From the NCBI GenBank assembly GCA_019118725.1, contig DWYO01000031.1, positions 1 through 8,731 of the forward strand: a DNA stretch of 8,731 nt, read 5' to 3'. The translations under genes and the position numbers were made by a program. Each line of letters opens with the position of its first letter. The stretch's first letter is position 1. Below the pieces are notes generated by a model, which worked only from the letters and a program-made list of their open reading frames with translations, was not told the DNA's origin and did not search any database. This document shows positions 1-7,188 of the stretch, one piece after another. The DNA is from Candidatus Parabacteroides intestinavium (GTDB lineage: Bacteria > Bacteroidota > Bacteroidia > Bacteroidales > Tannerellaceae).

Positions 1-1
1 A

Positions 2-2113
2 GCACGTATCTCCCGTAAAGCAGATGCCACTCACGATTCATTCGAAAAAGTATTTGAATATACTATTCATAAAGCAGATATAATTATCACAGAAGAGCCG
101 AAAGTAGAAATTGTAGAAGAAAATGGAAGTAAAGCATATAAAGTTTCTGGAGGTAAAGCTGCTTATATGAGAGATGGTCAACCAATAGACATAACAGCAC
201 AAGGTGAATTTTTCACAGAGCAAGTTTATGCCGATAATCAGACTGCTGTAACAGTTCAGTTCAAGCCAAACGATACCGGCAACTTAAATAATGCCAAAGT
301 AAACGTAACCTTGGCCGGTGATGATGTTAAAAAATATACAGTAAAGATTGATCCATCAAGCGCGGATATTCTGACTCTGTGGAATGGCGATGCACAGATT
401 GAGAGCGGCGCTACGGTATTGGAAGGTACAACTATTGCATTTAAAATAGAACAAGATGTTAATTTGAAGGATGATGATTATAATGTAGTCCAATTGGATG
501 GTGGTAATAACGTTGTTAAGGAAAATTTAAATCAAGGCGTTGTATTAGGTAATGGAAGTCATGTAGACACGGATGCAAACATCTTAATCTTTGCGGTTCA
601 AGTAGTTGACAATCGAGAAGAAATCATATTGGCTGCAGCATCAAACGATGCATCAGAACGTGTCAAAGAAGTATCTTATAATGGAAACGTTCAGTCCTAT
701 GACCCTGAAACGGATATAGTATTGACAACTAAAAATAACGGTAATGTGACAGGAGGGATATGGACTGTAACTTACACGTTAAATGGAAAAACCGTAGCAG
801 AACCCATCAATGTTGGTACTTATACTGTTACATTACTTCGTGCAGCAACAGAGCATTACCAAGAGTTTAAAACAACAGCTACACTGGAGATCAAGCAGGC
901 TAAGCTGAACGAAGCAGGAATCAATGTACCGATCCCTACTGCCAGCCGTATCAATGTGGGACAACCTCTGTATTATTCAAATTTAACAGGTTCTGCAGAT
1001 ATTGCCGGTTATTATCAGTGGGATGTAACGGTATATCCTGATGTCATGAAATCAGAACCTTATCCGGTAATATTCTATCCATCGAATAGCAATTATGAAC
1101 CTTTGAAATTGGAAAAACAAGTAACAGTTCCGATAACAGATGAAGCTATAGTTACTTGGTATGCAGACAATAATGGCTATGTAAGTATTAAAGACGCTAC
1201 TGGAAGAGAATATTATAATGGTGATGCTGTTAAAGAAGGTACTATATTGACTATTACTGCTACCCCATATGATGAAAATAATTTCGAATTCAATTCTTTA
1301 ATCGTTGATGGAATTTCTATTGCAAATGGAGGCACATATCAATTTGGTAAAAAGAGTATTGAAATTTCAGCCTCTTTCAAGCCAAAGAGTACAGAAGTTA
1401 TTGACCCGAACAGCCAATACAAAGTAACAGTTACCGAATCGGTTCGAGGCGCAATCATCAGTCATCCAGGTGAGAATATAGTTAAGAAAGGAAGTAGCTT
1501 CAGCTTCACCGTATCTACCTTGTCAGCCGATGCCAACAAGGTAAGTGTTACGGCTTCGAACGGTACGGTAACGAAAGGCTCGAACGGACGTTATACCGTA
1601 TCGAACATTCAGGCAAATACTACCGTACGTGTTTCTTTGTCGAACCCGACTCCGTTGAAAGTTGAAGTTCAGGAATCTTACTTGAACGACAAGAAATATC
1701 ATGTGGGTAGTGTAGAGATAGCCGAAGGCGAATCGACTACCTACTACTATGGAGATGTCATCACCGTGGTAGCTTATCCGGAAAGCGGCGTGAAGTTCGA
1801 GAAGTGGTCGGATGGCAGCAAGGAGCAGGTTCATGAGATCGAGTTGAAGGGAGATATGAAGGTTACAGCAACCTTCAGTGGCATCCCGACCGGTATTGAG
1901 GACATCGAATCAGCTGCAATTACGACCGGCAAGGGCTTTATCATGGTGAAGAACGTAGCGAATGCGAAAGCGACGGTAGTCAACATCAGCGGTCGCCTGC
2001 AAGCACAGGAAGAAGTGAGCGGCGACACACGCATCGATATGCCGCAAGGCATCTATGTAGTCGTACTGGAAAGCGGATCGGATGTGAAACGAGTGAAAGT
2101 AATCGTTAAGTGA
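2..2113 (+). CDS. Large repetitive surface/secreted protein with C-terminal DUF6383/T9SS-like sorting domain (5' end missing)
   Basis: The frame is open from the first complete codon at base 2, with no stop before TGA at 2111-2113, so the gene begins upstream of the window; the ATG at 167 is internal. About 703 residues are visible. The first two thirds are beta-rich Ig-like/MBG-like modules; the segment at about 661-900 has the MBG-like ending GTYTVTLLRAATEHYQ followed by a lysine-rich linker. Three repeat-type modules follow, at about 1141-1390, 1410-1640 and 1650-1885. The last has the divergent InlB B-repeat signature FEKWSDGSKEQ followed by KVTATF. The final ~75 residues (from about 1890) start GIEDIE, contain VVNISGR and end GIYVVVLESGSDVKRVKVIVK-like sequence, resembling Parabacteroides DUF6383 and type A T9SS sorting domains. 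I infer an exported, surface-attached protein of unknown ligand. The 3' end is much more G+C-rich than the middle (sampled lines: 17/60 at 421, 31/60 at 1921, 34/60 at 1981). Function beyond surface location cannot be called. Confidence 0.85.
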   Translation, partial: ARISRKADATHDSFEKVFEYTIHKADIIITEEPKVEIVEENGSKAYKVSGGKAAYMRDGQPIDITAQGEFFTEQVYADNQTAVTVQFKPNDTGNLNNAKVNVTLAGDDVKKYTVKIDPSSADILTLWNGDAQIESGATVLEGTTIAFKIEQDVNLKDDDYNVVQLDGGNNVVKENLNQGVVLGNGSHVDTDANILIFAVQVVDNREEIILAAASNDASERVKEVSYNGNVQSYDPETDIVLTTKNNGNVTGGIWTVTYTLNGKTVAEPINVGTYTVTLLRAATEHYQEFKTTATLEIKQAKLNEAGINVPIPTASRINVGQPLYYSNLTGSADIAGYYQWDVTVYPDVMKSEPYPVIFYPSNSNYEPLKLEKQVTVPITDEAIVTWYADNNGYVSIKDATGREYYNGDAVKEGTILTITATPYDENNFEFNSLIVDGISIANGGTYQFGKKSIEISASFKPKSTEVIDPNSQYKVTVTESVRGAIISHPGENIVKKGSSFSFTVSTLSADANKVSVTASNGTVTKGSNGRYTVSNIQANTTVRVSLSNPTPLKVEVQESYLNDKKYHVGSVEIAEGESTTYYYGDVITVVAYPESGVKFEKWSDGSKEQVHEIELKGDMKVTATFSGIPTGIEDIESAAITTGKGFIMVKNVANAKATVVNISGRLQAQEEVSGDTRIDMPQGIYVVVLESGSDVKRVKVIVK

Positions 2114-2145
2114 TTTTAGACATTCCCTTCGGGGAAATACTTAGA

Positions 2146-2180
2146 AATAGGGGCGCAAGATTTGGCGTCCCTATTTTTTT
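2146..2180 (+). terminator. Intrinsic terminator after the surface-protein gene
   Basis: An 11-bp stem (AATAGGGGCGC at 2146-2156 pairing with GCGTCCCTATT at 2165-2175, one G-U pair) encloses an 8-base loop and runs into a seven-T tract (2174-2180). A small extra hairpin with a TTCG loop (2123-2136, five pairs) sits just before it. It lies 33 bases after the stop codon and separates this gene from the SusCD operon. Confidence 0.88.
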
Positions 2181-2281
2181 GTTTAACCTTGTTTCCTCAT
2201 TGACTGACTACTTATCAACTAACTTGAGTTTGCCAAAGTTGAATAAAATAAAAAAAGGATTCAATACTTATAACAATTTTG

Positions 2282-2297
2282 TGTTAAATCCTTAACA
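2282..2297. promoter_or_regulatory. Perfect palindrome upstream of the susC promoter (candidate operator)
   Basis: TGTTAA (2282-2287), a 4-base spacer, and TTAACA (2292-2297) form a perfect 6+6 inverted repeat. It ends 20 bases before the -7 box at 2318-2325, which places it over the -33 region where no good TTTG/TTG element is seen. Such a position suits an activator or repressor site. No regulator gene is visible in the window, so this is positional inference only. Confidence 0.35.
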
Positions 2298-2317
2298 AAT
2301 CTGTAATATCGTTCTTC

Positions 2318-2325
2318 TACTTTTG
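2318..2325 (+). promoter_or_regulatory. Candidate Bacteroidota promoter -7 box for the SusCD operon
   Basis: TACTTTTG matches the Bacteroidota -7 consensus TAnnTTTG and lies 47 bases before the susC-like start codon. No convincing -33 TTTG/TTG is found 19-21 bases upstream; that place is taken by the palindrome at 2282-2297. A leader of roughly 40 bases would follow. The weak -33 is consistent with an activator-dependent promoter, but that is inference. Confidence 0.55.
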
Positions 2326-2372
2326 CGGCGAATTTGAAAAAGAGATAAAAAATAACAAGTAGAAGCAGAATT

Positions 2373-5300
2373 ATGGATTTTAGGAAACATCTGACTCTAA
2401 AGACGGGAGCCGCGGCGTTGCTGTCTTTACTATTTGTAGGAACACCAGCCTACGCCAATGAATCTGAGCATCAGAGTTTACCGGGAATGCCTTCTGTAGA
2501 GGCTGTACAACAAGATGCGGTAACCATCACCGGTAACGTAGTAGACAACACCAACATGCCTGTTATTGGAGCGAACATCGTTGAAAAGGGAACGACCAAC
2601 GGAACGATAACAGATATCGATGGGAACTTCTCGCTGCGTGTAGCAGCCGGCGCTACACTTCAAATCTCTTATACAGGATATAAAACGCAAGAGATTGCGG
2701 TCGGCAACCAAACTCACCTGAACATCAAGATTGAGGAAGACTCGGAATTACTAGGCGAAGTAGTCGTTACGGCATTAGGTCTGAAACGCGAAGAAAAAGC
2801 GTTGGGTTATGCCGTACAGAAAGTAGAAGGAGAAGCCCTGAGTACAGTCAAGACCGTTGATATCGCTACTTCGCTGACCGGTAAGGTGGCCGGTATGAAC
2901 GTACAGAACAGTACCGAGTTCAACGCTGCTCCAACTATTCTGGTACGCGGTGAAGAACCTTTGATTGTAGTAGACGGTGTACCATACAGTAATATCTCTT
3001 TGCGCGATATCGCTTCAGACGATGTAGAATCAATTGACGTATTGAAAGGTGCGACAGCATCCGCGCTCTACGGTGCACGTGGCGGTTCGGGTGTTATCAT
3101 GGTAACCACAAAGAAAGGAGGAGAAGAGGGATTGGACATCTCCGTCAACAGCAGTACCATGTTCAATGCCGGTTATCTGGCCATTCCGGAAGCCCAGCAC
3201 AGTTACAGTTCCGGTACGGGTGGCGTGTACGACTCATACGACTTCGTATGGGGTGACAAACTGGACATCGGCAGAACTGCTGTTCAATATAACCCCTATA
3301 CTTATCAGTGGGAAGAACAACCGCTGGTATCCAAAGGAAAGGACAACTTCCGCAACTTCCTGGAACAAGGAATGTCGACCAACAACAACATCAGCTTAGC
3401 CTGGAAAGGCAAGAACGGCGGTTTCCGTACCTCACTGAACCATGTCTACAACAAAGGACAATATCCGAATGAAAAATTAATTATACGGTAAGCGGTAACG
3501 CCAAATACGGCAATCTGACTTTGGAAGGAGGCGCCATCTGGAACAAACGCTTCTTCACAAACGACCGCGGTTCCGGTTATGGTGGCGGAGGTTACATCTA
3601 CAACCTGATTGTATGGACCGGCGCAAACTATGACGTCCGTGATTTCCGCAACTACTGGGTACAAGGTCAGGAACATTCCAAGCAGAACTGGTTATATGAA
3701 GGCTACTATGACAACCCTTATTTCCTGGCTTACGAATGTACCAACCAAAACGATTACGACAAGCTGAATACTTACGGCTATGTGAAGTATGACATCACTC
3801 CATGGTTGAACATCTCAAACCGTACCGGTGTAGACTTCTACGCAGACCGTACTCAGACCAAGAACCCGATAGGCGCTATCAACGTCGGCAACAAGAACGG
3901 TTCGTTTGCTATCTCGAAAGGAACCGGATTCAGTGTGAACAGCGACTTCCTGTTATCTGCCAAACACACCTGGGGAGACTTTGACTTGAGCGGTTTCTTC
4001 GGAGGTACCATATACTACTATTATGACGATGATCTGTCGGCCAGCACCAACAACGGTCTGTCTGTTCCGGGCTACTATTCATTGAACGCTTCGGTAGACC
4101 CTGTATCATCCTCTTCCTCCTATAGAAGCAAACGCGTAAACTCCTTGTATGGATCTGTATCTTTGGCTTGACGCAATTTATTATATATAGATGCGACAGG
4201 ACGTAACGACTGGTCGTCTACCCTTCCGGCCGAGACCCGTTCATACTTCTATCCTTCGGTATCAGCCAGCTTAATCATGTCAGAGTTCATTGATTTGCCG
4301 GATTTATTCACTTTCTGGAAGTTACGCGGTTCGTGGACGGTAACCAAGACAGACCTGGACATCTTCGACACCGTACAGGCATACAGCGTATCCAACAATG
4401 TATGGGACGGATTAAACTCGGCTACCTATCCGACAGCACTGCGTAGTTCAACCTTGAAACCGGTAACAGCCCGTTCTTACGAAATCGGTACGGAATTCAA
4501 TATGTGGGAGAACCGCGTACATGCCGACTTTGCTTTCTACAACAAATTAAAATATAACCTGACCCGCGAGGCAACCATCAGTTCGGCTTCCGGATTCTCC
4601 TCTACCCTGCTTAACTATGATGAAGAACAGCTCCGCCGCGGTTTCGAGCTGGCTATCGGTGTAGACCTCATCAAGAGCAAGGACTGGAACTGGACCGTTA
4701 ACGTAAACTGGGCACGCGACCGTTACTACTATGCACAGGTAGACCCGGTTTATTCTACACAGAACCAATGGGTACAAGACGGACTACGTTGGGACTGGTT
4801 ATCGGTTTACGATTGGGAACGCGATCCGGACGGAAATCTAATTCTGTATAACGGATTACCTCGCCGCAGCGAATATCAGTCGTTTGCCGGCTATGAATAT
4901 CCGGATTGGATCTGGGGTCTGAATACTACTTTAAGCTATAAGAACTGGTCTTTATACATGTCGTTTGACGGACGCATCGGCGGTACGGTCTACAACCAAA
5001 CCGAGCAAGCCATGTGGAACAGTGGTTCACACCCGGATAGCGACACACCGGAACGTTATGACGAAGTAGTGAATGGCAATATCAGCTTTGTCGCTCCAGG
5101 TGTCAAGGTAGTTTCCGGTTCGGTAGAATATGACACCGATGGAAACATCATCAGCGATACCCGTGTATTTGCTCCGAATGACGTCCCGGTATCTTACCAG
5201 AGCTTCATCCAAACGTATGAACCGTGGTCGGGTAATGCGGCATCACAGAACTACCGCTCAACAACTTTCTTCAAAATCCGTGAATTGTCCTTGACCTACA

Positions 5301-5479
5301 AATTGCCGAAGAAAGCTTGTGATTGGGCACACCTCAAAGGAGCTTCGGTATCCTTCATCGGACAGAACCTGCTGTTGTGGGCAAAAGAATTTAAATATGC
5401 CGACCCGGATGTTGATGAAGACAACTTGAGTTCTCCGTCCCAACGTTTCTTAGGATTTAATGTTAAAGTAGACTTTTAA
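2373..5479 (+). pseudogene. SusC/RagA-family TonB-dependent outer-membrane transporter, broken by a frameshift and a nonsense codon
   Basis: SusC-type proteins are 22-strand TonB-dependent barrels that import oligosaccharides or peptides with a SusD lipoprotein lid. The visible parts, in order, are a signal peptide (residues 1-28, cleavage after AYA), a carboxypeptidase-regulatory-like domain (about 51-125), a TonB box EVVVTALG (129-136), a plug (about 140-250, with VDGVPY, DVLKGATASALYG and RGGSGVIMVTTKKG), then the barrel ending in Phe (KVDF). Repaired, it would encode about 1035 residues, normal for the family, with no large part missing. Two lesions break it. First, the frame moves by -1 near 3472-3480, so the first segment stops at TAA 3489-3491 after 372 residues. 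Second, an in-frame TGA lies at 4169-4171, with SVSLA before it and RNLLYIDATGRNDWSS after it, where TGG (Trp) is expected. The TTG at 3521 and ATG at 4277 are internal codons, not real starts. The gene leads a two-gene operon with the SusD gene 13 bases downstream. A sequencing error could explain either lesion, though two in one gene favours real decay. Confidence 0.9.
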
Positions 5480-5492
5480 ATTGGAATAAACA

Positions 5493-7034
5493 ATGAGATT
5501 CAAACAATTTATATTAGCCGTTATTGCAGCAGGTACTATAGGTTCAGGGATGACTTCATGTACCTCCAAGTTTGACGATTACAATACAGACCAGAACGCT
5601 ACGACCACCGTTACGCCGGGTATGTTGGCAACCAACTTAATTATCGGCATGATGGATATGGGCGGATCCAAATATTCTGTCTATGACAATATGCGCAACA
5701 AACAGATCGCCTGGGCAGAAGGTAGCGCGGAAAATGACCAATACAACCTTTTCGGACGCGCCAGCTTTGATTCTTATACCGATCTGACGAACTGCCAGAA
5801 GATGCTTCTGGAAGCAGCCAGCGCAACAGAAGAGGTTCAGAATTCTTACAAAGGATTAGCCAAGTTCTTTAAGGCTCATCACCTGTTCTATCTCTCCATG
5901 CAAGTAGGAGACATTCCTTACAGCCAATCGAACCAAGCTGAAGAAGGAAATATCAAGCCTGCGTATGACACACAGAAAGAGGTGATGCGGCAAGTACTGG
6001 AGGATTTGGAAGAGGCCCAGTCGCTGTTTGCAGCAGGAACGACTTTCGATGGAGACCCCGTATTAAACGGAGATCCGGAAAAATGGCGGAAAGTCTGCGT
6101 AGCGTTCGAACTGAAAGTATTAATGAACCTTTCCAAGAAAACCGGTGATGCAGACCTGCGGGTGCAAGAGCGTTTTGCCAATCTGGCTACCGCAAACAAC
6201 CTGATGACTTCGAACGATGACAACCTGCAATTGGTTTTCAGCAACACCGGTTCACAACAATATCCGCTGTACCAGAACGACCACATGCAGTATCTAATGG
6301 TTTCGTCAACCATCATCGACCCTTTGAAGGAATTTAACGACAACCGCCTGTTCTATTACGCAGAAGCAGCCCCCTATGCACAGGAAAACGGACTGACTGC
6401 TGAAGACTGGGATGCCTACATGGGTATCGACCCGTCTGCCATCCAAAGTGACAATAATGTCCTGCATGGAGAAGGTAAAGACTGCGGACCAAACGAACGT
6501 TATCTGACCGCTGAAGGCGAACCGTTAATGTATGTCAGCTATATGGAACAGAACTTCATCTTGGCTGAGGCCGCTCTTCGCGGATGGATCGGTGGAACAG
6601 CTAACGAATACTACAAGAAAGGCATCCGTGCCAGCATGGAATTCATCGCGGAATATACACCGGATGATGCTACGTATCACCACAATCATCCGATTACCGA
6701 AGAATCTATATCCACCTATCTGGAACAAGACGCTATCCAGTTGAACGGAAATTTCGATCACGATTTGGAGATGATTCTTTTGCAGAAATATTTGGGTTCA
6801 TTCTTGCAACATCCGGAAAACGACTGCTATTACGACAATCGCCGTACCGGCTATCCGGTGCTGCCGATCAATCCGGAATCTAACATGAACACAGACCCGA
6901 ATAAACTGCCGGCCCGTTGGATGTACCCGCAGGATGAATTGGATTACAACCGTGAGAACCTGCAATCAGCTATTGATAGCCAATACGGAGGTACAGACGA
7001 TTACAACAAGCTTATGTGGATTCTTCAAGATTAA
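5493..7034 (+). CDS. SusD/RagB-family (SusD-like_2 type) nutrient-binding outer-membrane lipoprotein
   Basis: This is an intact 513-residue protein. SusD-type lipoproteins sit on the cell surface, capture the substrate and act as a hinged lid on the partner SusC barrel. The N-terminus MRFKQFILAVIAAG is a lipoprotein signal, and Cys23 in GMTSC is the likely lipidated residue, followed by acidic residues (KFDDYNTDQN) as in surface-exported Bacteroidota lipoproteins. The N-terminal pattern FDDYNTDQNATT, the helix-rich TPR-like body (for example FKAHHLFYLSMQVGDIPYS) and the C-terminal PVLPINPESN...LPARWMYPQDE stretch fit the SusD-like_2 branch. The ATG follows the susC-like stop by 13 bases, so the two are co-transcribed, with a weak A-rich ribosome-binding region as is usual in this phylum. 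The upstream partner is disrupted, so the protein may lack a cognate transporter or pair with a paralogue. The ligand is not evident; no glycan-active enzyme is adjacent. The family call is firm. Confidence 0.93.
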   Translation: MRFKQFILAVIAAGTIGSGMTSCTSKFDDYNTDQNATTTVTPGMLATNLIIGMMDMGGSKYSVYDNMRNKQIAWAEGSAENDQYNLFGRASFDSYTDLTNCQKMLLEAASATEEVQNSYKGLAKFFKAHHLFYLSMQVGDIPYSQSNQAEEGNIKPAYDTQKEVMRQVLEDLEEAQSLFAAGTTFDGDPVLNGDPEKWRKVCVAFELKVLMNLSKKTGDADLRVQERFANLATANNLMTSNDDNLQLVFSNTGSQQYPLYQNDHMQYLMVSSTIIDPLKEFNDNRLFYYAEAAPYAQENGLTAEDWDAYMGIDPSAIQSDNNVLHGEGKDCGPNERYLTAEGEPLMYVSYMEQNFILAEAALRGWIGGTANEYYKKGIRASMEFIAEYTPDDATYHHNHPITEESISTYLEQDAIQLNGNFDHDLEMILLQKYLGSFLQHPENDCYYDNRRTGYPVLPINPESNMNTDPNKLPARWMYPQDELDYNRENLQSAIDSQYGGTDDYNKLMWILQD

Positions 7035-7061
7035 TTTATATAGATGTTTCCATTAATTATG

Positions 7062-7069
7062 TATCTTTG
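7062..7069 (+). promoter_or_regulatory. Candidate promoter -7 box for the serine peptidase gene
   Basis: TATCTTTG is an exact match to TAnnTTTG, 28 bases after the SusD stop. The -33 region (around 7040) lacks a clear TTTG. If used, transcription would start near 7076 and the transcript would begin almost directly with the inverted repeat at 7085-7112, giving a leader of about 110 bases before the ATG at 7189. Confidence 0.45.
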
Positions 7070-7084
7070 TGGATTCTTACTTGG

Positions 7085-7112
7085 GTAAAGACGCAAAAAT
7101 TTGCGTCTTTAC
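7085..7112 (+). terminator. Perfect inverted repeat: probable SusCD operon terminator or leader hairpin
   Basis: GTAAAGACGCAAA (7085-7097) and TTTGCGTCTTTAC (7100-7112) are exact complements separated by two bases; in RNA the innermost pairs would open to form the loop. Two possible G-U pairs extend the base. It is followed only by TTATTAAAA, a weak U tract, so termination may be incomplete. It lies about 50 bases after the SusD stop, as expected for an operon terminator, but also just downstream of a -7-like box, so a role in the peptidase leader is possible. Confidence 0.6.
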
Positions 7113-7188
7113 TTATTAAAAGCTCATACATTTAAGAATGTTGAAATAAATTCAAAACAGATTCTAAGAACTTACAAACAAAGATACA

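Noticed and set aside
2239..2264. Inverted repeat TTGAAT…ATTCAA in the susC upstream region
   Set aside because: Only six pairs with a 14-base A-rich loop in A+T-rich DNA; easily expected by chance.
2110..2295. Small + strand open frame after the surface-protein gene
   Set aside because: It overlaps the stop codon, runs through the terminator hairpin and T tract, and encodes no recognisable protein.
3472..3482. Programmed -1 frameshift that would join the first two susC segments
   Set aside because: A -1 slip would give the right protein, but the site (GAA AAA TTA) is not a standard X XXY YYZ slippery heptamer because the A-site codon TTA would re-pair poorly as ATT. The downstream in-frame TGA would still stop the product, so decay is the simpler reading.
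4169..4171. TGA read as tryptophan by an altered code
   Set aside because: The upstream surface-protein gene ends with TGA and the other genes use TGG for Trp throughout, as in the standard bacterial code.
3521..4171. A separate 216-residue gene starting at TTG
   Set aside because: It has no signal peptide or ribosome-binding site, and the frame continues upstream with SusC sequence; it is the middle of the broken transporter.
4277..5479. A separate 400-residue outer-membrane protein gene
   Set aside because: The same frame is open upstream back to the TGA at 4169 and encodes conserved SusC barrel sequence; the ATG is an internal Met of the SASLIMSEF segment and there is no signal peptide.
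5918..6343. Minus-strand open frame of 141 codons within the SusD gene
   Set aside because: It is antisense to a well-supported SusD gene, with no recognisable domain; similar antisense frames at 1523-1834, 7498-7860 and 7661-8029 are also shadows.
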